Part shown: positions 1-11,200 of the stretch, piece after piece | How positions within the stretch are numbered: the stretch's first letter is position 1 | How the letters are laid out: each line of letters begins with the position of its first letter | Source of the DNA: Chloroflexota bacterium | GTDB taxonomy: Bacteria > Chloroflexota > Anaerolineae > Anaerolineales > DRMV01 | Assembly: GCA_013153135.1 (NCBI GenBank) | Contig: JAADFA010000043.1 | Span: 1 to 20,983 of the forward strand | Reading direction: 5' to 3' | Length of the DNA stretch: 20,983 nt | The notes under the pieces: generated by a model | What the model saw: only the letters and a program-made list of their open reading frames with translations | What the model was told of the DNA's origin: nothing | Database searches by the model: none | Position numbers and translations under genes: made by a program

Positions 1-166
1 GGGCTGGAAGCCCGCGGCGAGTTGCCATAAAATTGCGCGCGAGCTGGCAGGCTCAGCGCGCGGCATGGAACGGCGAAGATAGCGGGCGGGTTTCGCCGCC
101 CGCGGGTCAAGCGCGCGTCCAGCCGCTCGCGGCATGGGCTTCTTCGACAAGATTTGCCTGCACCCC
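1..166 (+). repeat. Dispersed intergenic repeat, left copy
   Basis: This non-coding block has a clear second copy at the right end of the window (20801-20928) in the same orientation. Shared landmarks, in order: an imperfect GAAGCC-rich inverted repeat at the left end, CATAAAATTGC (26-36), a hairpin GCGGGCGG (82-89) / CCGCCCGC (96-103) with a six-base loop, GGCATGGGCTTCT (131-143) and GATTTGCCTGCACCCC (151-166). The parts between landmarks vary in length and sequence, so only the blocks are conserved. No ORF with credible content lies within it. It resembles the palindromic intergenic repeats common in thermophilic Chloroflexota genomes. Whether it is a mobile miniature element, a REP-like element or a transcript-end structure cannot be decided here. 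The left edge may lie outside the window. Confidence 0.75.
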
Positions 167-250
167 GCGCTGAAGCGGGCTCGGTGAAATGTGGGTGTTT
201 GGGCTCCCAAGCTGTCATGTCGCAGACACCCCGCGGAGGACAGGGTGTTG

Positions 251-256
251 TATAAT
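251..256 (+). promoter_or_regulatory. Candidate -10 box of the clpC promoter
   Basis: A consensus TATAAT lies 48 bases upstream of the clpC start codon. No convincing -35 box is found 16-18 bases upstream, where the sequence is C/G-rich; the nearest partial match, CAGACA (223-228), would need a 22-base spacer. No CIRCE element is visible. The promoter may depend on an activator or an alternative sigma factor, or the match may be chance. Confidence 0.4.
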
Positions 257-304
257 GAAACCGGCCCGCGCGTGGGCCAGCAGTCTGGTTGTTGAGGGCG
301 AGTT

Positions 305-2785
<2,481 letters not shown>

Positions 2786-2863
2786 TGCCTGGCTCGATGT
2801 TCCCAGGCAGGTTGCTATGGCGCATCTCAGGGCGAGCTTGGGGCTCGCGCCGGAGGTCAACAT

Positions 2864-4597
2864 ATGGCTGAACGTGCGGATTCTCCCATTGGTTTTGTGG
2901 TGGGCGGTGGCTTGCGTGGGGGTTTGCACCTGCGCCTGAACGTGCCGCCAAGCCGCTTGAAGGAAGGGGCCTTTGTAGTCGCGCGCGTGCCCGCGACCGA
3001 AACTGAGCCTGAATGGTCCTTCTACGGCTTGATCACGGACTTGTACCTCGACGCGACACAACAGCGTCTGGCGCGTGAACCGGCTTCAGAGCGCTTCGGT
3101 GAAACCCTGGCCCGCCTTCTTCACGGCCAAACCTTGTTCGCGATGGCCGAGATGACCCCCGTTCTAATGCAAAGCACCGCACCCCCGTCCGACCCCACGC
3201 GGGCGAGCGCGTGGCAGGAGGACGCGAGCCGCAAGCCTATGCCGGTCAAATCCATCCCGCCGCACCACACGCCCGTCTTTTTAGCCACCCAGATGGACAT
3301 CGACGCCATCTTTGGCCAGCCCGACGCGGCCGGGCGCTTCTTCACCCTGGGTTACACGCCTGAGCAAGGCCACGCAGTGCGCATTGACCTCGCGAAGTTC
3401 GTGCGCCGGCCCGCAGGCGTCTTCGGCGCGACGGGCGCGGGCAAGTCCTTCCTCACGCGCTTGCTCATGGCCGGGCTGATCAAGTACGGCCAGAGCTCGC
3501 TCCTGGTCTTTGATATGCACAACGAGTACGGTTTCGATATCCAGGACCCGGATAAAGACACCCGCACACGGGTTATCGGCCTGAAGAGCAAGTTCCCCGC
3601 GCAAGTACGGGTGGTGGCCTTGGGGCCGGGCACCCTTATCCATGGCCATCACCAGCCCCACTACCATTTGGTTATTCCTACCAGCGCGGTTCAGCCCGAG
3701 GATATCTTGCTCCTGAGCCGCGAGCTCAACTTGCGGGAGACGACCCCCACCATCCTGGACGCGCTGGTGCGAGATTTCGGCCCCGAGGCGTGGTTTCGGG
3801 CGTTCCGCGACCTGGAGCCGGGCAAGCGCGAGACCATTGTGGACGAAAACGGCAAAGAGCGCACCGTGCCCGCGGAGGACAGTGTCGAAGGATGGGCCCG
3901 GCGCAACAACATTCACGAAGGCGCGGCCTTGGCCTTGCATTCCAAATTGCGCCGCCTGTTCCATCGACCCTACCTGGTCGACGACCCAGCCCAGGATACC
4001 CTGGATATCCTCATCCGCGATTTAGAGGAGGGTCGGCACATCATCCTGTCCTTTGGCGACTACGAGACTGACCTGGATTACCTCTTCGTCACCAACCTGC
4101 TCACCCGACGTATCCGCGAACATTGGGTGGAACGGACGAACCAATTCCGTAGCAAACAAGGGTCGGAGCCGCGGCCGTTGGTCGTGGTTGTGGAAGAGGC
4201 GCATAAGCTGTTGAATCGGGAGATGGCTGCACAGACCACGTTCAACATCCTGGCCCGGGAGATGCGCAAATATTACGTTACGCTACTTATTGTGGATCAG
4301 CGGCCGTCGCAAATCGACGACGAAGTGATGTCCCAGCTGGGCACGCGCATTTCGGGCTGGCTGGGCGATGAGGATGACATCCGTGCGGTGCTCGCGGGGC
4401 TCGCGGGCCGGGACGCGCTGCGCGGGATGCTTGCCCGATTGCAGCTGGGTGAGGAGGTGTTGGTCATGGGGTATGGCGTGCCCATGCCCATTGTGCTCCG
4501 CAGCCGACGCTATGATGAGACGTTTTGGAAGGAATTGCTCGCGGAGCACGAAGACCCGACTCGTGTGACCGAGGCCTTGGACGTGTTTGACGTATAA
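2864..4597 (+). CDS. herA: HerA-like DNA translocase ATPase (DUF87 family)
   Basis: A 577-residue P-loop ATPase of the HerA/FtsK superfamily. Family members form hexamers that pump double-stranded DNA and, with NurA nuclease, resect DNA ends. The N-terminal ~70 residues (GFVVGGGLRGGLHLRL...) look like the HAS beta-barrel of HerA. Walker A is GATGAGKS (188-195), followed by LLVFDMHNEYG. Walker B is LVVVVEEAHKLLN with the acidic pair E444/E445. A later DQRPSQIDDEVMSQLGTRI stretch matches the conserved motif after Walker B in this family. GGAGGT (2852-2857) sets the ATG at 2864. No nurA or Sir2-like partner is adjacent, so the partner must be elsewhere or the role differs (for example an anti-phage HerA). 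The ATPase family is certain; the gene symbol is by homology only. Confidence 0.8.
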   Translation: MAERADSPIGFVVGGGLRGGLHLRLNVPPSRLKEGAFVVARVPATETEPEWSFYGLITDLYLDATQQRLAREPASERFGETLARLLHGQTLFAMAEMTPVLMQSTAPPSDPTRASAWQEDASRKPMPVKSIPPHHTPVFLATQMDIDAIFGQPDAAGRFFTLGYTPEQGHAVRIDLAKFVRRPAGVFGATGAGKSFLTRLLMAGLIKYGQSSLLVFDMHNEYGFDIQDPDKDTRTRVIGLKSKFPAQVRVVALGPGTLIHGHHQPHYHLVIPTSAVQPEDILLLSRELNLRETTPTILDALVRDFGPEAWFRAFRDLEPGKRETIVDENGKERTVPAEDSVEGWARRNNIHEGAALALHSKLRRLFHRPYLVDDPAQDTLDILIRDLEEGRHIILSFGDYETDLDYLFVTNLLTRRIREHWVERTNQFRSKQGSEPRPLVVVVEEAHKLLNREMAAQTTFNILAREMRKYYVTLLIVDQRPSQIDDEVMSQLGTRISGWLGDEDDIRAVLAGLAGRDALRGMLARLQLGEEVLVMGYGVPMPIVLRSRRYDETFWKELLAEHEDPTRVTEALDVFDV

Positions 4598-4641
4598 GGC
4601 ATACCGAGGGCGCAACCATCTTGTGGGAAGGAGGATGACCC

Positions 4642-4842
4642 ATGGACGAACTGGTCAAGATGCTGCAAGAGAAGGTCGGCCTGTCGGAGCAACAGGCCAA
4701 GATGGTGATCGATTTGGTCTTGGACTATATCAAGGCCAAGCTCCCCGATTCGTTGGCCTCGCAGGTTGACAGCCTGCTCAAAGGCGAAGGGCCGGACCTG
4801 GGCGATTTGATGAAGAAGGGCTTGGGTGGGCTCTTCGGCTAA
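4642..4842 (+). CDS. Small helical protein of unknown function
   Basis: A 66-residue protein with a very good ribosome-binding site (AAGGAGG upstream of the ATG). It sits between the HerA-like and Nudix genes in the same direction, so it is likely a real gene. It is predicted to be mostly helical: an amphipathic N-terminal part (MDELVKMLQEKVGLSEQQAK), a second helix (VIDLVLDYIKAKLP), then a Gly/Leu-rich tail (MKKGLGGLFG). It has no signal peptide, cysteines or catalytic motif. The pattern recalls short bacterial DUF families with a helix-turn-helix-like EKxGLSEQQAK opening and a GLGG(L/F)G tail (DUF2267/DUF2780-like), but I cannot assign one firmly. Function is not inferred. Confidence 0.75.
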   Translation: MDELVKMLQEKVGLSEQQAKMVIDLVLDYIKAKLPDSLASQVDSLLKGEGPDLGDLMKKGLGGLFG

Positions 4843-4853
4843 AGGAGTGTGGC

Positions 4854-5330
4854 ATGGGCCAAGGCTCGGACGCGCGCGCGTACCCCTCCCGGCCGTGGGT
4901 GGGTGTAGGCGCGGTGGTGCTGCACCAAGGTCGGGTGCTGTTGGTGCGCCGCGGACGTCCGCCAGGTCGGGGGGTGTGGGCCTTCCCCGGAGGTGCGGTA
5001 GACGTGGGCGAGCGCGTGTTGGACGCGGCTCGTCGTGAGCTCATGGAAGAAACCGGCCTGCACGCGGAACCGCTGGACGTGGTGGATATCTACGAATACA
5101 TTGAGCGCGATGACGCGGGGCAGGTCCGCTATCACTACGTTATCCTCGAAGTGTTGTTGCGGCTCACGGGTTCGCCTCATGCCCAGGCTCAGGACGACGC
5201 AGCCGCGGTGCGTTGGTTCGCGCCCTCGGAACTCACCGCGGCGGATGTCGGGCCGGGCGTGCGCCGAGTGGTCCAACGAGCCTTGGCCTATTTAGCTGCC
5301 CATGACCCCACGCGCGGGGCCGGAGCCTGA
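4854..5330 (+). CDS. Nudix hydrolase (ADP-ribose pyrophosphatase-like)
   Basis: A 158-residue Nudix protein that would hydrolyse a nucleoside diphosphate linked to another moiety. The Nudix box G(x5)E(x7)REUxEExGU is intact: G47, E53, R61-E62, E65-E66, G68-L69 (GAVDVGE...RELMEETGL). The VGVGAVVLHQGRVLLVRRGRPPGRGVWAFPGG opening strand arrangement, in parts, fits the ADP-ribose/NADH pyrophosphatase-like subgroup. Substrate cannot be fixed from the sequence. The start follows AAAGGAGTG, and the gene begins only 11 bases after the preceding 66-residue gene. Its stop codon lies inside a strong hairpin (5312-5350) that probably ends the plus-strand cluster. Confidence 0.9.
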   Translation: MGQGSDARAYPSRPWVGVGAVVLHQGRVLLVRRGRPPGRGVWAFPGGAVDVGERVLDAARRELMEETGLHAEPLDVVDIYEYIERDDAGQVRYHYVILEVLLRLTGSPHAQAQDDAAAVRWFAPSELTAADVGPGVRRVVQRALAYLAAHDPTRGAGA

Positions 5331-5350
5331 ACCAGGCCCCGGCCCCGTGC
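5312..5350. terminator. Strong hairpin between convergent transcripts
   Basis: GGGGCCGG (5316-5323) pairs with CCGGCCCC (5339-5346). An inner stem GCCTG (5325-5329) / CAGGC (5333-5337) closes a three-base loop, with one A/C mismatch between the two. On the plus RNA the outer stem extends four more pairs to 5312/5350, including one G-U. It overlaps the Nudix stop codon and lies 39 bases past the cytochrome b stop on the other strand. No U-tract follows on either strand, so it may stabilise 3' ends rather than act as a classical intrinsic terminator. Confidence 0.5.
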
Positions 5351-5388
5351 ACCCATCCCGCTTGGAGGTTCATCACGGCCAAGGTGGG

Positions 5389-6024
5389 CTAAACGCCAGC
5401 TTGCCCCCCTTCTTCCGCGGTATCCCAAGGGATTTCTTCATAACCCACGAGCATGGCCTTGATGTTCGCGAAGATGGTGCGGCCCGTGGTGGTCATGTAG
5501 ATATGCACGATAAAAAACATCAGCATAAGAAAGGCCGCGATGATGTGCACCGTGGCCACGCTGCGCAAAGACCATGGGATGCCCCATTCGGCCCAACGGT
5601 CCGCATACACCATGAGCAAACCCGTGGTTACAAAGATGGGCGCGATGAGGATCTTGAAGCCCAAGTAGGTCAGCCGTTGCAGCGGGTTGAGCTTGGAAAT
5701 CTCACTCTTTTTGTAAGGATGGGGCTCGTTGCGAAACATGCCCTGGGTGTAATAACGCAACATCACGCCGACCCGCTCAAAGGTCGGGATGTACTGCTTC
5801 CACTGACCAGTGGTAAAGTGCCAGAACGCGGCGAAGATGATGAGCGCGACTAAGGCCCAACCGAGGCGCACGTGCCACATATAGGCCCGTTGAAAGCCCA
5901 GAAGCGTATAGGTGCCGTGCACCTCGAACCCCGTCACCCCGAGCCCGAGAATGAGCAGGGCTTGGGTCCAATGCCAGAAGCGCTCAAACCGGCTATAGAG
6001 GTACACACGACGTACGTGCTTCAT
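5389..6024 (-). CDS. Membrane cytochrome b (FdhI/PhsC/HydC-like)
   Basis: A 211-residue integral membrane cytochrome b of the formate-dehydrogenase gamma / thiosulfate-reductase / Ni-hydrogenase cytochrome b561 type. Four hydrophobic helices are visible: FWHWTQALLILGLGVTGF, the WALVALIIFAAFWHF region, FKILIAPIFVTTGLLMVY and VHIIAAFLMLMFFIVHIY. Histidines suited to ligate two b haems are H18 in helix 1, H51/H69 around helix 2 and two in helix 4. In this family the protein passes electrons between the quinone pool and a periplasmic partner. The partner here is the octaheme cytochrome encoded 35 bases upstream on the same strand, so the pair is almost certainly an operon. The start at 6024 is chosen for its AAGGAGG; the longer 224-codon reading has no such site. 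Confidence 0.9.
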   Translation of the reverse strand: MKHVRRVYLYSRFERFWHWTQALLILGLGVTGFEVHGTYTLLGFQRAYMWHVRLGWALVALIIFAAFWHFTTGQWKQYIPTFERVGVMLRYYTQGMFRNEPHPYKKSEISKLNPLQRLTYLGFKILIAPIFVTTGLLMVYADRWAEWGIPWSLRSVATVHIIAAFLMLMFFIVHIYMTTTGRTIFANIKAMLVGYEEIPWDTAEEGGQAGV

Positions 6025-6059
6025 CCTTGCCTCCTTGCAGAACGATGGCCCCTGGGGAC

Positions 6060-7685
6060 TCACGACTTACGTCGGCTGACGAGGCGTAAGCCCGCGTGCA
6101 CAAGAACGCCCAACACGGTCAGGCCGGTTAGGGTCCAACCGATGCGATCCACCCATGGATGGCTGCTCTGCGCGGGGATGTAGACCGTGTCGGCCAGCGT
6201 GGCCAGGCGGCCCTGCCGCGTGTGGCACGCCTGACACGAGAGCGCTTGCTCCGCGGGCGCGACCATGTGCGTGATGGGCCAATACATGGTGGTTTCGATC
6301 CAGTCGTATTGACCGCTATAAGGCAAACCGGCCGTCTTCATACCCACCTCAAAGGCCGGACCCCAATCGAAGCCCTTCCAGAAGGCGGTGGTATCCTCGG
6401 GGTTGAAGGGAAAGAGGTGCGGCACCAGGAGGATGCGGTTGACGGGATCATATCCCTGCTTGCCGCGGAATTCCTTGAAGGGGTAGATACGGCTATTCGG
6501 GTCATCCGGCGAGCCCTGGGGTTGGTTGATGTAGACCGGTTGCTCAGGGTCGATGGGCTCGCCCAGGGTCATGACCTCCATACGGCCGTTGAACCAGCGG
6601 TACACTGGTACCACATCCTTGCCCCAACGGAACTCGCCCTTCATGAAGTTGTACACTTCCCAGCCGTGCTCGTCCTTTTCTATGCCGCGCGCTTTATCGC
6701 CGGCCACGGACCAATCCCACCACAACTTCGTCGGCTTGTTGCCTCGGGCGAACGTGGGGATGTGGCATGTTTGGCACGCGACGCGGTCCACGTGGTCATT
6801 GATCTTGGGCATGTCGTGGGGTGTCAAGCCGTGACAGGATTCGCACGATGTAGGGAAGCCATCGCTTTTGGGTAGATCTTTGCCATGGGTATCTTTGGCG
6901 ACCATGCGGTAGCGGCTCCCTGGGATTGCGTGGACTTGCGGCTTGTGACAATCGCCACAAGTCATGTTCGCGCCATCGGGCGACATGTGAACATCGACAT
7001 CCTTAGGCGGCTCGGCCAGGGTGGAGTCCATATCCCCGTGCTTGACGCCATCGCCGCCACCGCCGTAGAAGTGGCACGCGCCACAGGTGCGCCGACTGGT
7101 GGGGCCGACGTGCTGCGCGATGTACGAGAGATCGGGTGGCTCCCAGATGTTGCCGCTGCCCGGCGGGAACTCTTTGGGCTCATACACAGGGTGCCCTGCA
7201 CCTGCGGGGAACTTCTTGTATTGTCCCGTCGTGTCGTGGCATACCAGGCAATCTACGGCGAGCTCGTTGGTGAAATCGAAGCTGTCATCCTTCCAACCAT
7301 AGCCTACATGGCAGCTGGTGCAGCGAGGCCAGTTGGAAACTACCGCGACGCAAAAATTATTGATCACGTAGCGCTTGCCCCAGGTTTCTGCCGAATCGGG
7401 GTCCTGGTAGACCCAGGTCCAGTGGGTCGTTGCCATGACCTGCTTAGCGGCCTCGGTGTGGCACGAAAGGCAAGCCTTGGTCACCTCGGGCGCGGTTTGG
7501 AAAGGCTGCTTGAGGATCTCAAACTTGGTATGATCGGCCGTCGAGACCTCGACGGCTTCCGTGGGGGCAGGGGCTGCGGTCGGCTCGCTGGCCGCCTGGC
7601 CACGGCCGACCCACACGATGCTCCCGAGCAGGATCACCAGCCCACCCAGCCACCATCCAAAACCCGTGTGTCGTCGTAACCTCAT
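6060..7685 (-). CDS. Octaheme c-type cytochrome, tetrathionate reductase (OTR) type
   Basis: A 541-residue exported multihaem cytochrome. Eight CXXCH motifs start at C72, C122, C146, C201, C243, C281, C304 and C484, matching the octaheme tetrathionate-reductase family. Members act on tetrathionate and, in vitro, on nitrite and hydroxylamine; the physiological substrate here is unknown. Residues 11-28 form a signal or membrane-anchor helix (WWLGGLVILLGSIVWVG). A C-terminal helix (about 513-533) is followed by RRKS, so the protein is probably anchored at the outer face of the membrane beside cytochrome b. Start 7685 is chosen because AAAGGAGG precedes it; an extension of 16 codons upstream lacks a site and overlaps the promoter region. 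Haem maturation genes are not in the window. It is transcribed divergently from the histidine kinase gene. Confidence 0.9.
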   Translation of the reverse strand: MRLRRHTGFGWWLGGLVILLGSIVWVGRGQAASEPTAAPAPTEAVEVSTADHTKFEILKQPFQTAPEVTKACLSCHTEAAKQVMATTHWTWVYQDPDSAETWGKRYVINNFCVAVVSNWPRCTSCHVGYGWKDDSFDFTNELAVDCLVCHDTTGQYKKFPAGAGHPVYEPKEFPPGSGNIWEPPDLSYIAQHVGPTSRRTCGACHFYGGGGDGVKHGDMDSTLAEPPKDVDVHMSPDGANMTCGDCHKPQVHAIPGSRYRMVAKDTHGKDLPKSDGFPTSCESCHGLTPHDMPKINDHVDRVACQTCHIPTFARGNKPTKLWWDWSVAGDKARGIEKDEHGWEVYNFMKGEFRWGKDVVPVYRWFNGRMEVMTLGEPIDPEQPVYINQPQGSPDDPNSRIYPFKEFRGKQGYDPVNRILLVPHLFPFNPEDTTAFWKGFDWGPAFEVGMKTAGLPYSGQYDWIETTMYWPITHMVAPAEQALSCQACHTRQGRLATLADTVYIPAQSSHPWVDRIGWTLTGLTVLGVLVHAGLRLVSRRKS

Positions 7686-7733
7686 CCCTCGCCTCCTTTG
7701 TACGTTGCGCGGGCACGATGGCTTGCTATTCAC

Positions 7734-7762
7734 ATACTACGCTGGGCCCATCAGGCTGTAAA
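7734..7762 (-). promoter_or_regulatory. Promoter of the octaheme/cytochrome b operon
   Basis: On the minus strand TTTACA (7757-7762, five of six matches to the -35 consensus) is separated by exactly 17 bases from TAGTAT (7734-7739, four of six matches to the -10 consensus). The expected transcript start is near 7727, about 42 bases before the start codon. A CRP/FNR-like dyad abuts the -35 box. Confidence 0.5.
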
Positions 7763-7777
7763 GTGAAAATGGTCACA
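7762..7777 (-). promoter_or_regulatory. CRP/FNR-family-like activator site
   Basis: The minus strand reads TGTGA-CCATTT-TCACT, matching nine of the ten fixed bases of the CRP consensus TGTGA-N6-TCACA. Its centre is about 42 bases before the expected transcript start, the class II activator position. The regulator is not encoded here and its effector is unknown. Confidence 0.5.
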
Positions 7778-8135
7778 AATATGGTTGGCTACGATTGGGC
7801 ATTTGCTCCAAATTGGGCTGGGCGGCAGATTGCGTCCTCTTTACTTGTCCGACCTTTGAAGCGCGTCCACGTATCGCGATTGACCGCCCTTGGGATATGG
7901 GTTGCGGCCCGGCTTGGAATGCCCTGCGGCGCGGCGAGATCAACCCTTATGCACGGGTGAGTTCCATCCCGCGCAACGATGACTGCCCTACCGCGCCAGG
8001 CCAATCTCGCGCGTCACCAGATAACGCTTCCACATGGCTCACCCTTTTCTGCTCATTTATCTGCGCGCTGTAGGGATAACTCGTCACGCGATTTGGGGCG
8101 AAGATGGGCAAAATGGTGTGACAATTGCGTATGTT
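7778..8135. other. Divergent intergenic region, mostly unexplained
   Basis: About 360 bases lie between the two divergent promoters. Base composition is visibly less GC-rich than the flanking genes. Short open frames cross it (for example 7795-8073), but none has a ribosome-binding site or recognisable protein content. A half-site TGTGACAATT (8117-8126) lies 9 bases before the kinase -35 box and resembles TGTGACCATT at the octaheme promoter. I see no RNA gene or repeat here. Confidence 0.5.
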
Positions 8136-8163
8136 TTGATGCACAAGCAAGATGTGATATACT
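8136..8163 (+). promoter_or_regulatory. Candidate promoter of the histidine kinase gene
   Basis: TTGATG (8136-8141) is followed after 16 bases by TATACT (8158-8163). TG at 8155-8156 makes an extended -10. The expected start is near 8170, giving a 5' leader of about 110 bases with no obvious structured element. Confidence 0.5.
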
Positions 8164-8282
8164 TCCCAAACTCAAAACTTCGAATCTGATGCTTAAGGCT
8201 GATGGCGCTGCAAGGCCGCGCATCGCTGGGGTGCAGGGATAGGCCCCGGCGCAAGGATTGGGCGCGGTGCGAGTGAGGTGTC

Positions 8283-11200
8283 ATGTTTTGGATCAGCCTG
8301 TACCTCGCATTTTGTTGGATTTCAACCTTTGTCGCCCTCGCTCTATGGCTGTTCACGTGGCAACGACGCCATCGGCTCGCGTATGCGGCCCCTTGGTACC
8401 TGGGCATGATCACTGCGAGCCTGCTTTGGTCCCTTAGCGCCATTTTCAGCCTGACGGCTCCGTCTCCCTATTTGGCCTATTTGAGTGAACGCATCGGCGA
8501 AGTCGGGAGCGGCCTTGTGTCGCTCTTTTTCGTTTTGACGTTGATGTCCCTCTGGCCCAAGTATCACCTTTGGGCGGTACGTTTGGCCGTCGGGGGCTTG
8601 CTCTTTCATGCATTTATCCACGTCTACCTGTCCTTCCTTCCCGTTACCGCAGAACGCCTCACGTTGGGGGACTACAGCTGGTGGCGCATTATCCGGGACG
8701 ACCCAACATGGGAGCGGGTGCTGTGGGTTTTGCTTGTGTACGTGCCCGCGGTCGTTGGATTATGGCTCTATCGCCGCGCGTATCATCGCTGGTGGTCCGC
8801 ACGGCCGCGTTGGGTTCGTATCGCTCTATCTGGCATCGTGACCCTCATCCTTGTCGGCGCGTTGCTGAACATTTTGGACGTGGGTGTTTTCGGCCTGTTG
8901 GAGATCTTCCCGCCCAGCTTGTGGCTTTTGTTGCTCCTCGTCGGCGTGGGGATTTTGAGCTTGCATTATGAAATGACCCCTGCTTTATCCTCCGAAGCCG
9001 TGCTCCGCCGCATTCGGGAAGGGGTCATGGTATTTGACGCGTTCGACCGGCTGGTTTGGTGGAACGAGGAGGCGGAGCGCGCGCTCCACCTTGAGCCGCA
9101 ATCCCATCAATACTATCCGGCCGAGGTGGTGTTACGAGCATGGCCTGATTTGCTGCACGTGTATCACGCGAGCACGGGTCAGCCCGTGCACCTAACCTTG
9201 GTGATGCAGGGTCAGCCCCGGCATTGGGAAGTGGTCGCGCTGAACTTGGTAGGTTCGCAAGACGCGCCCCTGGGCCGGGTGTTGGTCTTTTACGACCTCA
9301 GTGAATACCGCCGCATGGAGCGCACCCTCGCCTTTCGCGCGGAAACCGAGGCCTTGTACCGCAACCTTATCCACTTGGGCCAGGGCGAGGTCTTGGATGA
9401 TGACGATCTCCTGCGCCGCGCGGGCGCGCTCATATACCATCGGCTGCACGCGTTTGGCCTGCAGGGTCTGGCTGTGTATCGCGCGAGCGGCGAGCGATTG
9501 GCCGCCTGGGGCGAGCACAACCTTTGCCCCCCGCGCTTGTCCGACGACGTCGCGCGAGCGCAAGATATGCCCATCTTGATGCTAGAAGAAAACGGACAAC
9601 GTTTTGGCTGGCTTTGGTATCGCGAGGCAAGCGGACCTGAAGGCTTCCCGCAACGGCCCGTGTTGCAACAGGCAGGCCATCTTCTGGTCCAGCGCCTGGC
9701 CCGACAACGCGAGGAGCGACGTCTGCGCTTGCTCCACGAGGTTTATATGCAGATGAGCGACGCGGTCATGGTCTTCAATGCCCAAGGCCAGTTAGTGGAT
9801 ATGAACCATGCTGCGTCGCTGCTGTTGGGTGTACCTTTGATCCCTTCGCCTACCGAAATCGGGTTGCGCTTAGACCAAATCCTTACGTTGTCCCCTCAGC
9901 AGCGCTTGGAGATGGAACGCAGCCTTATTCAGGATGGACAGTGGCAGGCTATTCTGCCGCTGCGCACGCCCGAAGGGGAAGAACGCACGGTTGAAGTCAA
10001 ACTCTCCCGCTTGCGAGGCGGTCCCTTGGGTGTGTCGACCGTTGCCGTGCTGCGCGATATAACTGAACAGGAAGCCCTGCGCACAGCATTGGCGCATCAG
10101 CGCACGTTGCTCGAACACTTATTGCGCATCGCGCGGGCTGTGCTCGAAGCACCCCTGAGCGTGCAAGATATGTTTCACGAGGCCGTACGCATCGGCCGAG
10201 AGGTCACCTCCGCGCGCGATTTTGGTTTGATTCTGTTTAAGCCTGACGGTACGGTGCGCGATGTGATTTTAGCTTTGAAGGATGCGGAGGTATCCCACGA
10301 CGTCGCGAGGGCATGGGCACACACCCTGTTGCAGGGCGGTTTACTCGCGCGCGTGGTGCAACGCCCCCGCCCGCGCTATCTGCGGGATTTGGCTCGTTGT
10401 CCTTGGCGTGAGCCTGGACATTCGATGCCGTGGCGCTCGTTGGTCCTCATCCCCTTGATGACGGGCAGCCACGTCCTGGGCTTGTTTATCGCCGGTCATG
10501 CGGCCCCACGCGCCCTCAAGCCCGCTGATCTCGCGGTTTTGCGTGGCACCGCGGAGATTTTGGCTTTGGGTTTGACGCACGCACAGCTCTATGAGGAACA
10601 GATCCGTCTGGCCCACGAGCGTTTGTTGGCCAAAGAACAAGCGGAACGCCTGCGTGAGCGCGAGGAGCGGTTCATCTCCAACGTAAGCCATGAAATGCGT
10701 ACGCCGTTGCAAGCTATCCTTGGTTACCTGGAGTGGATTTTGCGCGATACCGACCCTGAGACGCCTTATCGAGATCTCGCGGACGATTTGCAAAAGGTCG
10801 CGCAGGCTGCCCAGACGCTGAAAGATTTTATCGATCAATTGCTTGATTATCAACGCGCACGGCAAACCCAAAGTTTGCACATTGTGCCAGTGCGTGTGCA
10901 CGATGTGGTGAACGAGGTTGTGGACCTGGTTCAACCCCTAATCGCTCGTGGTCAGAACACGTTGGTGATTGACATTATCCCTGTAGATTTGCAATTGCGC
11001 ACTGACCCCGACAAGCTTCGGCACATCCTGCTGAACCTATTGAGCAACGCGGCCAAGTTCACTCGCAATGGGCACATTACGGTACGCGCGCGTGCCCAGA
11101 TGCGCCGCGGTACGCCTGGCGTGACCATCACCGTTGCCGATACGGGCATCGGCATTCCAGCTGAGGCGCAGCAGTGGATTTTCGAGCCTTTTGCCCAGGC

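Noticed and set aside
167..304. A CIRCE/HrcA or CtsR operator before clpC
   Set aside because: Neither the CIRCE inverted repeat nor a CtsR heptad direct repeat could be seen; only short, weak inverted repeats occur.
7795..8073. A 92-codon open frame in the divergent intergenic region
   Set aside because: It has no ribosome-binding site, no recognisable sequence and a low-GC composition unlike the real genes.
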